Of a stretch of 62,192 bases of DNA, positions 18,430 through 27,464 are shown piece after piece (within the stretch, counting starts at the first letter, position 1; each line of letters starts with the position of its first letter). This stretch comes from Inquilinus limosus (GTDB taxonomy: Bacteria > Pseudomonadota > Alphaproteobacteria > DSM-16000 > Inquilinaceae). The notes beneath the pieces were generated by a model that searched no databases, was not told the DNA's origin, and saw nothing but the letters and a program-made list of their open reading frames with translations. Made by a program: the position numbers and the translations under genes. The stretch is taken from contig NZ_NHON01000034.1 in assembly GCF_002195995.1 (NCBI RefSeq), positions 1 through 62,192 of the forward strand. Direction: 5' to 3'.

Positions 18430-19398
18430 TCAATTTCCGGTTGCGTCGTCGTCCTGGAAGCGCCGGCGCCAGTCGGCCAGCTGATGGGTGATGTCCAGCG
18501 CCGCCGCCAGCGCGGCCCGGCCCTCCGGCCCGCTGACAGCTGGCGGGCGGCCGTTGCCGACGCTGTCGAGGAAGCTCTGGATCTCCAGCTTCAGCGGGTC
18601 GCCGTTCTCGAATTGCTGCTCTTCCTGGTACAGCTCCGGCTGGCCGTCGCGGCCGCGGATCTTACGGATGAAGGTCAGCTTGGCCTCGCTGAGATCGACC
18701 ATGATGTAGCCGTCCTGCTGGAAGATCCGCATGGTGCGGTGGCGCTTCCAGCTGACCCGGCTGGCCGTCACCGCCGCGGTGCAGCCATTGGCGAATTGCA
18801 GCCGGGCGTTGACGATGTCGTCGGCCTCGCTCAGCACCGGGGCGCCGACGGCGTCGATCCGCTCGACCGGCGATCCCACGATCTTCAGCACCAGGTCGAT
18901 GTCGTGGATCATCATGTCGAGCACGACATTGACGTCGGTGCCGCGCGGCTTGAAGGCCGAGATGCGCTGGCATTCGATGTAGCGCGGCCGGTCCAGGATC
19001 TTGGTCAGCCCCTGCACCACCGGGTTGAAGCGCTCCAGATGCCCGACCTGCAGCACCAGCTTGCGGTCGGCGGCCAGGCGGCTCAGCGCGTCGGCCTCCT
19101 CCAGCGTGTTGCTGATCGGCTTCTCGATCAGCACGTGGATCCCGGCCTCCAGGCAGGTGCGCGCGGTGTCGAAATGGGCGTTGGTCGGCGTCGCGATGCT
19201 GACCGCGTCGACCTGGCCGATCAGCTCCGACAGGTCGGTGACGGCCCGGGTGCCGAGCTTCGTCGCCAGCGCCTCGGCCCGGCCCAGATCGGTGTCGCAG
19301 ACCGCGACCAGCTCGGCCTCGGGCAGCTCGGCATGCTTGGCGGCGTGCAGGCTGCCGAAATAGCCCGCCCCGATCACCGCGGTCCGGGTCCGCTTCAT
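18430..19398 (-). CDS. Gfo/Idh/MocA-family NAD(P)-dependent oxidoreductase
   Basis: 322 residues. Rossmann motif GAGYFG (10-15), EKP (92-94) holding the nicotinamide lysine, and DMMIHDIDL (161-169) with the catalytic Asp/His pair. The segment QVGHLERFNP is reminiscent of GnnA, the UDP-GlcNAc 3-dehydrogenase that prepares amide-linked lipid A. The lpxA/lpxI neighbours that usually accompany gnnA are not here, so that is only a suggestion. It is divergent from the sugar-acid gene pair, so a sugar or inositol substrate is equally possible. Confidence 0.85.
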   Translation of the reverse strand: MKRTRTAVIGAGYFGSLHAAKHAELPEAELVAVCDTDLGRAEALATKLGTRAVTDLSELIGQVDAVSIATPTNAHFDTARTCLEAGIHVLIEKPISNTLEEADALSRLAADRKLVLQVGHLERFNPVVQGLTKILDRPRYIECQRISAFKPRGTDVNVVLDMMIHDIDLVLKIVGSPVERIDAVGAPVLSEADDIVNARLQFANGCTAAVTASRVSWKRHRTMRIFQQDGYIMVDLSEAKLTFIRKIRGRDGQPELYQEEQQFENGDPLKLEIQSFLDSVGNGRPPAVSGPEGRAALAAALDITHQLADWRRRFQDDDATGN

Positions 19399-19460
19399 GA
19401 CGTCTCCACGCTCGTCAGCAACACTCTTTCCTCTTCCTAACGCCCTTGCCCACGCTTTGA

Positions 19461-20285
<825 letters not shown>

Positions 20286-20334
20286 CCCGCGGCTTCCAGC
20301 CGCCCACCACCCGAATTCCAGGGAGAGAACACCG

Positions 20335-21177
20335 ATGAAGCTGCTGCGCTACGGCCCCGTGGGGCAGGAGAAGCCGGGCCTGCTCGACGCCGAGGGCCGG
20401 ATCCGCGACCTGTCGGGCGTGGTCCCCGACATCGCCGGCGAGGCGCTGACCCCGGCCGGCATCGCCCGGCTGAAGGGCCTCGACCCGGCCACGCTGCCGG
20501 TCGTCTCCGGCAATCCGCGCTACGGCGCCTGCGTCGCCGGCACCGGCAAGTTCATCTGCATCGGCCTGAACTATTCCGACCACGCCGCCGAGACCGGCGC
20601 CACCGTGCCGCCGGAGCCGATCATCTTCATGAAGGCCACCAGCGCCATCGTCGGCCCGAATGACGACGTCGAGATCCCGCGCGGCAGCGAGAAGACCGAC
20701 TGGGAGGTCGAGCTCGGTATCGTCATCGGCAAGCCGGCCAAGTATGTGTCGGAAGCCGACGCGATGAGCCATGTCGCCGGCTTCTGCGTCATCAACGACG
20801 TGTCCGAGCGCGCCTTCCAGACCGAGCGCCACGGCCAGTGGACCAAGGGCAAGAGCTGCGACACCTTCGGCCCGACCGGCCCCTGGCTGGTGACGCCGGA
20901 CGAGGTCGGCGACTACGACAACCTGCATATGTGGCTGGAGGTCGACGGCCACCGCTACCAGAACGGCTCGACCAAGACGATGGTCTACAAGACGCCGTTC
21001 CTGGTCAGCTATCTCAGCCAGTTCATGGGGCTGCGCACCGGCGACATCATCTCCACCGGCACCCCGCCGGGCGTCGGCATGGGCCAGAAGCCGCCGAAGT
21101 ATCTGAAGGCCGGCCAGACCATCCGCCTCGGCATCGAGAAGCTGGGCGAGCAGGCGCAGAAGACCGTCCAGGCCTGA
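20335..21177 (+). CDS. FAH-family hydrolase, probable 2,4-diketo-3-deoxy-sugar-acid hydrolase
   Basis: 280 residues. An N-terminal cap (1-70) is followed by the fumarylacetoacetate-hydrolase domain with FICIGLNYSDHAAE (73-86), metal ligands Glu124, Glu126 (DWEVELGIVIG) and Asp155 (VINDVSER), then KGKSCDTFGPTGPW and STGTPPGVGMG. This architecture fits enzymes splitting 2,4-diketo-3-deoxy-L-fuconate or -rhamnonate to pyruvate and lactate. It directly follows a matching dehydrogenase, with GGGAGAG before its ATG. The rest of the route (dehydratase, transporter) is not adjacent. Confidence 0.85.
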   Translation: MKLLRYGPVGQEKPGLLDAEGRIRDLSGVVPDIAGEALTPAGIARLKGLDPATLPVVSGNPRYGACVAGTGKFICIGLNYSDHAAETGATVPPEPIIFMKATSAIVGPNDDVEIPRGSEKTDWEVELGIVIGKPAKYVSEADAMSHVAGFCVINDVSERAFQTERHGQWTKGKSCDTFGPTGPWLVTPDEVGDYDNLHMWLEVDGHRYQNGSTKTMVYKTPFLVSYLSQFMGLRTGDIISTGTPPGVGMGQKPPKYLKAGQTIRLGIEKLGEQAQKTVQA

Positions 21178-21338
21178 GGACCAGTGTTCGGATGGCACGG
21201 GGCACTATGCCCCCGTGTCATCCGTCGCATTAAATTGGGTTAAATCGACTTGCCGTCCGCGACGGCAACGCACCATCTCTTCGTGTGATTGGGGACACGC
21301 CCGCTTCGGCGTGCCGCGTTCAGACGAATGGTGTCACC

Positions 21339-21716
21339 ATGCTGAAGCTGTTCCACGTCAATCCGCGCCGCACTGCAGTGCTCGCCGCGATCGGCGCCGC
21401 CCTGGCGCTGCCGCTGATGGTCTCCACCCCGGCCGAGGCCTGGTGGCGCGGCGGAGGCTGGGGCTGGGGAGGAGGATGGCATGGCGGCTGGCATTCCGGT
21501 GTCAGCATCGGCATCGGCCTGCCGCTCTACGCCCCGCCGCCGGTCTATTATGCGCCGCCGCCCCCGGTCTACTACGCGCCCCCGCCGGCCTATTACGGCC
21601 CGCCGCCGGTGGTCTACCAGGCGCCGCCGCGCGTGGTCTATGCCGCGCCGCCGGCCCGGGTCTGGGTTCCCGGTTATTGGAGCCGCGGCCTCTGGGTCGA
21701 GGGCCATTGGCGCTGA
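21339..21716 (+). CDS. Small secreted Gly/Trp- and Pro/Tyr-rich protein (YXWGXW-like)
   Basis: 125 residues from the ATG giving MLKLFHVNPRR. A signal peptide (to about residue 32, PAEA) is followed by a Gly/Trp run (WWRGGGWGWGGG), then several copies of a PPPVYYAPPP-like unit (about residues 65-108). It ends with VWVPGYWSRGLWVEGHWR, where W-x-x-G-x-W spacing resembles the YXWGXW repeats of envelope proteins. Low-complexity composition makes distant homology unreliable. The role is unknown, plausibly in the cell envelope. A longer start at 21285 would destroy the signal peptide. Confidence 0.7.
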   Translation: MLKLFHVNPRRTAVLAAIGAALALPLMVSTPAEAWWRGGGWGWGGGWHGGWHSGVSIGIGLPLYAPPPVYYAPPPPVYYAPPPAYYGPPPVVYQAPPRVVYAAPPARVWVPGYWSRGLWVEGHWR

Positions 21717-21865
21717 GCTGACGCGCAGGCCCGCCACTCGGATTTTCCGCGCCGGCTGTGCCCGCGGTCACAGCCACGCCGCGCCAATTCCGTCAAGGTA
21801 AGGACGCGCCTCGGTCGGATGTCCGGCCGGGGCGTTGCGCTGGAATGCAGCGCGGAGTTGGAGAA

Positions 21866-22048
21866 ATGAGCCTCATCGGAACGACCGGCTTCGCGCCGGA
21901 CGATACGGTGGCGCAGAGCGGCGGCTGGCGTACTTCGAAATCGGAGAGCCGGTCCGCCTGCGTGTCCTGGTCGGAGGTCGCGGTCGCCTGGGTGGCGATC
22001 CCGGCCGTCCTCGGCATCATCACGGCGATCGTCGCCGCGTTGTCTTAG
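21866..22048 (+). CDS. 60-residue single-helix membrane peptide (putative)
   Basis: From ATG with GGAG nine bases upstream. A polar Ser/Thr-rich first half is followed by one hydrophobic helix at the C-terminus (VAVAWVAIPAVLGIITAIVAAL). No family is recognised. Its last 29 bases overlap the end of the converging EamA transporter gene, so one of the two 3' ends may be under constraint. A real but unknown small protein is plausible; expression is not shown by sequence alone. Confidence 0.45.
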   Translation: MSLIGTTGFAPDDTVAQSGGWRTSKSESRSACVSWSEVAVAWVAIPAVLGIITAIVAALS

Positions 22049-22970
22049 CCTCCGGCCGGCGGCGCGGCAGGGTGAGCAGCCCGACGCCGCCGAGCACCAG
22101 AAGCGCCCCCACAACCTGAAGCCCGGTCATCGCCTCGTCCATCCCGGCCCAGGCCAGAAGGATGGTCGAGACGGGACCGAGCGCCCCCAGCAGCGCCGCC
22201 CGCGTGGCGCCGATCCGCTTCAGCGCCTCGCTCGTCGCCCAGACCGGCAGCACCGTCCCGATCAGCGCGATCCAGGCGGCGATGCCCAGCACCTTGCCGG
22301 ACACCAGCAGGTGGTCGGCCGGGCGCAGCACGAAGAACTGGGCAATGCAGGCGACGCAGGCCGCCATCATGGCGATGGCGGTGAAGCGCGTGCTGCCGAT
22401 CCGCGGCACCGTGCTGCTGCCCCCCACCAGATAGCCGGCATAGGCCAGCGCGCTGAGCAGGATCAGCCCGGCGCCGCCCAGCCGGGCCGCGTCGAATCCG
22501 GCGGCGGAAGCGTCCAGTACCAGGGCCAGCCCGGCATAGGCGACCGGCAGGCACAGCATCTCCCGCCGCTGCGGCCGCCGGCCGAGCAGCAGCGCCGACA
22601 GCGCCAGCACGAAGGTCGGGTACAGGAACAGGATGATCCGGCCGAGGCCGGCCGGCACCGTGCGCAGCCCCAGGAAATCGCAATAGCTGGCGATCCAGTA
22701 GCCGAGCAGGCCCAGGGCCGCGGTGCGCAGCAGGTCGCCCGGCGACAGCGGCCCCGCGGCGCGGCGCCGGCTCCACGCCCACATCGCCACGAAGAAGGGC
22801 AGCGACAGGCCCATGCGCAGCGCCAGCAGCGTCTCGGCGTCGACACCCTCGGCATAGCCCAGCCGGATCAGCACCGGCCGGGTGGAGAAGGCGAGGACGC
22901 CGAGGATCGCCAGCAGATAGCCGACCGCCTCGCCGCGCCGTCCGCTCTCGGCCTCCGCCGCCGCGGTCAC
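22020..22970 (-). CDS. EamA/DMT-family metabolite transporter
   Basis: 316 residues with ten membrane helices in two EamA halves (about 15-145 and 160-300). Typical features are the second-helix FSTRPVLIRLGY, the fourth-helix LLGYWIASYCDFLGLRTVPAGL, and GALGPVSTILLAWAGMDE near the end. Members export amino acids, nucleobases or drugs; the substrate here is unknown. It starts inside the stop of the methyltransferase gene (4-base ATGA overlap), so the two are translated as a coupled pair. Confidence 0.88.
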   Translation of the reverse strand: MTAAAEAESGRRGEAVGYLLAILGVLAFSTRPVLIRLGYAEGVDAETLLALRMGLSLPFFVAMWAWSRRRAAGPLSPGDLLRTAALGLLGYWIASYCDFLGLRTVPAGLGRIILFLYPTFVLALSALLLGRRPQRREMLCLPVAYAGLALVLDASAAGFDAARLGGAGLILLSALAYAGYLVGGSSTVPRIGSTRFTAIAMMAACVACIAQFFVLRPADHLLVSGKVLGIAAWIALIGTVLPVWATSEALKRIGATRAALLGALGPVSTILLAWAGMDEAMTGLQVVGALLVLGGVGLLTLPRRRPEAKTTRRRSP

Positions 22971-23731
22971 GGCGCCAGCGTCGCGGCGAAGCGCAGCCGG
23001 ACGTAATCCGCGCTCCAGTTGCCGGACTGGTCGCGCAGGCTGGGCGCCAGCAGCGCCTGCACCTCATCCAGGATCGGCGCGCGGTCGGCGTCGTCGATGC
23101 CGCCCAGGAAGGGGTTGGCGAAGGTGTCCAGCCAGCCGCGCATGCCGGTGGGCAGCGGCGTCGGCCGCGGCACCAGCCCGATGCTGTCGACCCGGAAGCC
23201 CTGCGCCTCCAGCTTCGCGGCGTATTCGGCCGGGGTCGGGAAGAACCAGGGGAACCGGGCGGCGCCGTCCAGGCCGCGGGCGTTCAGCGCCGCGACCAGG
23301 GCGGTGACGATCGCCGCGACATTGCCGTGGCCGCCGAACTCGCCGACGAAGCGGCCGCCCGGCTTCAGCGCGCGGCGGACGCCGGCAATGACGGCGTCGG
23401 CGCCCTTCATCCAGTGCAGCGCGGCGTTGCTGAACACGGCGTCGAACTCAGGCCCGAAGGCCAGGGCCTGGCCGTCGGCGATGCGGGCGTCCAGCCCCAG
23501 GGCGCGGGCGGCGGCCACCAGCTCGGCCGAGGCGTCGGCGCCGACCACAATGGCGCCGGCCCGCACCAGCCTGGCGGTCAGGGCGCCATCGCCGCAGCCG
23601 AGATCGAGGATGCGCTCGCCGGGCTTCGGCGCCAGCAGCTCCAGCACCGGCTGGCCGAGGTCGGCGACGAAGCGGGCGTTGCGGGCATAGCCCTCGGCGC
23701 TCCAGGACTGCACTTCCTTGATCGTGCTCAT
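22967..23731 (-). CDS. Class I SAM-dependent methyltransferase (small-molecule type)
   Basis: 254 residues. The SAM-binding motif I ILDLGCGDGALT is followed by the acidic ribose contact (VVGADAS), and FSNAALHWMKGADA then GVRRALKPGGRFVGEFGG mark the trans-aconitate/ubiquinone-type methyltransferase shape. The HWM and FVGEFGG segments are reminiscent of trans-aconitate 2-methyltransferase, but the substrate cannot be fixed. It is coupled to the EamA exporter gene, so a methylated product may be exported. Confidence 0.85.
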   Translation of the reverse strand: MSTIKEVQSWSAEGYARNARFVADLGQPVLELLAPKPGERILDLGCGDGALTARLVRAGAIVVGADASAELVAAARALGLDARIADGQALAFGPEFDAVFSNAALHWMKGADAVIAGVRRALKPGGRFVGEFGGHGNVAAIVTALVAALNARGLDGAARFPWFFPTPAEYAAKLEAQGFRVDSIGLVPRPTPLPTGMRGWLDTFANPFLGGIDDADRAPILDEVQALLAPSLRDQSGNWSADYVRLRFAATLAP

Positions 23732-23891
23732 GGCGTTCGTTTCCTGTGGTACGGGCCCCTTGGTACCGCCAGACTATCGCCCCGGCAGCGTGTCCGCCGC
23801 CAATGCCCGCTGGGTGTATCGGTCGTGACGGTGCAAAGCGGGCCCGCTCCGCCATGCCGATTTTCTACAAGACGCGTCCGGCGCCGGCCCT

Positions 23892-24764
23892 ATGATCGGG
23901 CCGATGGACAGCATCACGCAGGAACAGGCGGTGGCGGCCGAGCCGCTCGCGCAGGGCGAGCGGTCGCGGTTCTTCACGGCGTCGGGCTTCGACGGGCTGG
24001 AATGCCTGGAGGCGACGTTCCGCATCCATCGCTATGCCTTGCACATGCACGAGACCTACGCCATTGGCGGCATCTTCGCCGGCTGCGAGACCTTCCTCGC
24101 CCGTGGCGAGCAGCGCTATGGCGGCCCCGGCGACCTCGCTCTGGTCAACCCGGAGGACGCGCATGACGGCGAGCCCTATGGCGGCGGCTATCGCTACCGC
24201 ATGACCTATCCTTCGGTCGCGCTGATGCGGCGCCTGGCGTCGGAGATTGCCGGCCGGCCGGTGACCGAGACGCCGTTCTTCCCCCAGCCGGCAGTGCACG
24301 ACCCCGACACCGTGGCCCTGTTCGCCGAGGCCTTCGCCGCCCAGGCCAGGGGCGACGCCCTGGCGATGGACGAGCTGCTGCTGCGCGCCTATGGCCGCTG
24401 CCTGATCCGCCACGCCGCGTTCCGCCCGGCCGAGCCGGCTTCGGATTCGGGCCGGATCGCCCGGGTGACCCAGCTGATGCGCGACCGCTACGCCGAGGAG
24501 CTGTCGCTCGACGATTTCGCCGCCGAGGCCGGGCTGTCGCGCCACCACCTGATCCGCGCCTTCCGGCGCGAGCTGCGGATGACGCCGCACGCCTATCTGT
24601 TGAACCTGCGCGTTCAGGCCGCCCGCCGCCGCCTGCGGGCGGGCGAGGCGCCGGCCGAGGTCGCGGCCGCCACCGGCTTCTGCGACCAGGCCCATCTGAC
24701 CCACGCCTTCAAGGCGCGGCTCGGCGTCGCCCCCGGCGCCTACCGGGCCGGCTTCCACCCCTGA
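23892..24764 (+). CDS. AraC-family transcriptional regulator
   Basis: 290 residues. An N-terminal cupin-like AraC_binding domain (about 20-170, with YALHMHETYAIGGIF and GDLALVNPEDAHDGEP) is followed by a two-helix-turn-helix C-terminus (about 190-290; SLDDFAAEAGLSRHHLIRAF and VAAATGFCDQAHLTHAFK). A second ATG is four codons in. It ends 16 bases before azlC, so it is most likely the regulator of, and co-transcribed with, the azlCD exporter, as in related arrangements. Confidence 0.92.
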   Translation: MIGPMDSITQEQAVAAEPLAQGERSRFFTASGFDGLECLEATFRIHRYALHMHETYAIGGIFAGCETFLARGEQRYGGPGDLALVNPEDAHDGEPYGGGYRYRMTYPSVALMRRLASEIAGRPVTETPFFPQPAVHDPDTVALFAEAFAAQARGDALAMDELLLRAYGRCLIRHAAFRPAEPASDSGRIARVTQLMRDRYAEELSLDDFAAEAGLSRHHLIRAFRRELRMTPHAYLLNLRVQAARRRLRAGEAPAEVAAATGFCDQAHLTHAFKARLGVAPGAYRAGFHP

Positions 24765-24780
24765 CCCCATCGGCTGCCGC

Positions 24781-25479
24781 ATGACCCGAGACCTCCGGCG
24801 CGATGCCCTGGACGGCATCCGCGACATCCTCCCGCCCGCCATCGCCGCGATCCCGATCGGCCTGCTCTGCGGCGCGCTCGGCGCCGCCAAGGGTCTGTCG
24901 CCGGCCGAAATGGCGCTGATGTGTGCGCTGGTCTTCGCCGGCGGTGCCCAGTTCGCGGCGATCGACCTGTGGTCCTGGCCGGTGCCGGTGGCGACGCTGG
25001 TGGTGTCGACCCTGCTGATCAACTCCCGCCACATCCTGATGAGCCTGTCGCTGGCCCGCCGCACCGGCCATTTCACCTGGGGGCAGCGCCTGCTCGGCTA
25101 TGCCGTGCTGGCCGACGAGAACTGGGCGATGGCGGAGCGGCGGGCCGCGGGGCGCGCGCTGACGCCGGCCTATTTCCTGGGGATGGGCGGGTTCTTCTAC
25201 CTGAACTGGCTGGTGTGGGGGACGCTCGGCGCCGTGGTCGGCGCGGCGATCGGCGACCCGGCCCGGATCGGCGCCGACTTCGCCTTCACCGCCCTGTTCA
25301 TCGGCCTGGTGGTCGGCTTCTGGCGCGGCCATCGCAGCACATTCACCATCGCCGCCAGCCTGGTCACCGCCGCGCTGGTCTACCGCTTCGCCGGCCCGCC
25401 CTGGCATGTCGCGGCCGGGGCGCTGGCCGGCATCGCCGCCGCCTGGCTGGCCGCGGAGCCCGAGGAGGTGCCGGCGTGA
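24781..25479 (+). CDS. azlC: Branched-chain amino acid exporter large subunit, AzlC
   Basis: 232 residues, about five to six membrane helices. The sequence has the AzlC features of an early PPAIAAIPIGLLCGALGAAKGLS, then FAGGAQFAAIDL and LLINSRHILMSLSL. Together with AzlD it exports branched-chain (or other bulky) amino acids. Its stop overlaps the azlD start by three bases (GTGA), giving coupled translation. It is probably controlled by the AraC protein just upstream. Confidence 0.93.
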   Translation: MTRDLRRDALDGIRDILPPAIAAIPIGLLCGALGAAKGLSPAEMALMCALVFAGGAQFAAIDLWSWPVPVATLVVSTLLINSRHILMSLSLARRTGHFTWGQRLLGYAVLADENWAMAERRAAGRALTPAYFLGMGGFFYLNWLVWGTLGAVVGAAIGDPARIGADFAFTALFIGLVVGFWRGHRSTFTIAASLVTAALVYRFAGPPWHVAAGALAGIAAAWLAAEPEEVPA

Positions 25480-25775
25480 GCGTCGATCCCGCGACCCTGG
25501 CCGCCATCCTGGGCATGGCGGCGGTAACCTATCTGACCCGGATCTCCGGCCTGTTCCTGGCCGGGCGGCTGCGGCTGCAGGGCCGGATGAAGGCGGCCTT
25601 CGACGCGGCGCCGCCGGCGGTGCTGACCGCGGTGATCGCGCCGATGGTGCTGGCCACCGGCTGGCCCGAGACCGCGGCGGCGCTGGTCACCGCCCTTGCC
25701 GCCACCCGCCTGCCGCTGCTGGCCACCATCCTGGTCGGCGTCGTGGCGGTGGTGGCGCTGCGCGCCGTCGCCTGA
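25476..25775 (+). CDS. azlD: Branched-chain amino acid exporter small subunit, AzlD
   Basis: 99 residues from a GTG overlapping the azlC stop. Three membrane helices with the AzlD hallmarks TYLTRISGLFLAGR, AAPPAVLTAVIAP and LPLLATILVGVVAVVALR. It completes the exporter with azlC. The overlap explains the unusual GTG start. Confidence 0.93.
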   Translation: MSVDPATLAAILGMAAVTYLTRISGLFLAGRLRLQGRMKAAFDAAPPAVLTAVIAPMVLATGWPETAAALVTALAATRLPLLATILVGVVAVVALRAVA

Positions 25776-25882
25776 CCGTCCTTTCCGTCCTCCGAGCCCT
25801 GCTGACAGGTCACCGCGCGGCCGGGCGCGGGCGCTTTCCCGTGCCTGAACGGTTTGTCCGACATTCACCATTGCCTCACTAA

Positions 25883-25907
25883 CATGTCAGATGTTATGTC
25901 TGACATG
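25883..25907 (+). promoter_or_regulatory. Perfect 9-bp inverted repeat, likely operator
   Basis: CATGTCAGA, spacer TGTTATG, TCTGACATG. The arms are fully complementary and the site is 88 bases upstream of the FAD-oxidase start, where a promoter is expected. Such dyads are typical of GntR/FadR-type or similar repressors that respond to a hydroxyacid. No regulator gene is adjacent on either side of this gene pair. Confidence 0.7.
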
Positions 25908-25994
25908 AAACAGCGGATTGGATGCCCGGAATAGGCATTGCATCCCCGGCGCGGCGAAGCGCGGACGGCAGGTCCGGGCGAGAGGGAGGACAGG

Positions 25995-27410
25995 ATGGTG
26001 CAGCAGGCGACGGCCCCCGACCGGCTTCCGGATGCCCTGATCCCGTCCCTGGCCGCCGCGCTCGGCGCTGCTTCGGTCCTGGCCGGCCCCGACATTCCGC
26101 CGCGCAACGAATCCGACTGGAGCACGCTCGGCCCGCTGCGGCCGCTGGCGGTGGTCCGCCCCGTCGACACGGCGGGCGTGGCCGCGGCGATGCGGATCTG
26201 TGCCGAGCACGGCGTCCCGGTGGTGCCGCAGGGCGGGCTGACCGGGCTGTGCGGCGGCGCGCGGCCGGTCGCCGGCTCGGTCGCCCTGTCGCTGGAGCGG
26301 ATGGTGGGGGTGGAGGAGGTCGACACCGCCTCCGCCACCATGACGGTGCGGGCCGGCACGCCGCTGCAGGCGGTGCAGCAGGCGGCGGACGAGGCCGGCT
26401 TCTTCATCCCGCTCGACCTCGGCGCCCGCGGCTCCTGCGCCATCGGCGGCAACCTCTCGACCAATGCCGGCGGCAACCGGGTGATCCGCTACGGCATGGC
26501 GCGCGAGATGGTGCTGGGGATCGAGGTGGTGCTGCCGGGCGGCGAGGTCGTCACCAGCCTCAACAAGATGCTGAAGAACAATGCCGGCTACGATCTGAAG
26601 CACCTGTTCATCGGCAGCGAGGGCACGCTGGGCGTCATCACCCGGGCGGTGCTGCGCCTGTTTCCGAAGCCGGGTTGCACCATGGCGGCGCTGTGCGGCC
26701 TGTCCAGCTACGAGCACACGGTCCGGTTGCTGAACGCCGCCCGGCGCGGGCTGGGGCCGCTGCTGTCGGCCTTCGAGGTGATGTGGCCGGATTATTGGGA
26801 CGTGGTGACGCAGAAGGTGCCGGGCATCCGCAGCCCGATCTCCGGCGGCCATGCCGGCTATGTGCTGGTCGAGGCGCAGGGCATCGACGAGGCGGTGGAC
26901 GGGCCGCGCTTCCAGGCCTGGCTCGAACGCCAGGCCGAGGAGGGCGTGATCGCCGATGCGGCGGTGGCGCAGTCGCTCAGCGACATCCGCGCTTTCTGGG
27001 GCGTGCGCGACGCCGCGGCCGAGTTCAAACAGGTGCTGGGGCCGCATGAATCCTTCGACATCGGCCTGCCGGTGGCGGCGATGGACGACTACGTCCGGGC
27101 CTGCCGCGCGGCGCTGGAGCAGCGCCTGCCCGGCATCTTCGCGCTGTTCTACGGCCATATCGGCGACGGCAACCTGCACATCGTCGCCGGCGTGCCCGGC
27201 GTCGAGCCGCAGCCGAAGCAGGAGATCGTCGAGACCGTCTACGCCATGGTGCGCGAATTCGGCGGCACGGTGTCGGCCGAGCACGGCATCGGCCTGACCA
27301 AGAAGCCGTTCCTGCCCTATGTGCGCAGCGAGGCGGAGCTGGCGCTGATGCGCCGGCTGAAGGACGCGCTGGACCCGCGCGGGCTGCTCAACCCCGGCAA
27401 GGTCCTGTAG
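25995..27410 (+). CDS. FAD-linked 2-hydroxyacid oxidase/dehydrogenase (GlcD/D2HGDH family)
   Basis: 471 residues from the ATG giving MVQQATAPDR, behind GGGAGGA. The N-terminal PCMH-type FAD-binding domain has VVPQGGLTGLCGGARP and IGGNLSTNAGGNR. The C-terminal FAD-oxidase domain carries FYGHIGDGNLHI and SAEHGIGLTKK, with the metal-site His of D-lactate, glycolate and 2-hydroxyglutarate dehydrogenases. The substrate is a D-2-hydroxyacid, but which one is not fixed. The following MFS gene, 54 bases on, is an anion-symporter type, so uptake and oxidation of one hydroxyacid is the natural reading. The operator just upstream suggests substrate induction. Confidence 0.88.
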   Translation: MVQQATAPDRLPDALIPSLAAALGAASVLAGPDIPPRNESDWSTLGPLRPLAVVRPVDTAGVAAAMRICAEHGVPVVPQGGLTGLCGGARPVAGSVALSLERMVGVEEVDTASATMTVRAGTPLQAVQQAADEAGFFIPLDLGARGSCAIGGNLSTNAGGNRVIRYGMAREMVLGIEVVLPGGEVVTSLNKMLKNNAGYDLKHLFIGSEGTLGVITRAVLRLFPKPGCTMAALCGLSSYEHTVRLLNAARRGLGPLLSAFEVMWPDYWDVVTQKVPGIRSPISGGHAGYVLVEAQGIDEAVDGPRFQAWLERQAEEGVIADAAVAQSLSDIRAFWGVRDAAAEFKQVLGPHESFDIGLPVAAMDDYVRACRAALEQRLPGIFALFYGHIGDGNLHIVAGVPGVEPQPKQEIVETVYAMVREFGGTVSAEHGIGLTKKPFLPYVRSEAELALMRRLKDALDPRGLLNPGKVL

Positions 27411-27464
27411 CCCGATCGCCCGGACCGGCCCGGGCGAAACCAAAGCAGCCGAGAGGGAGCCAAG

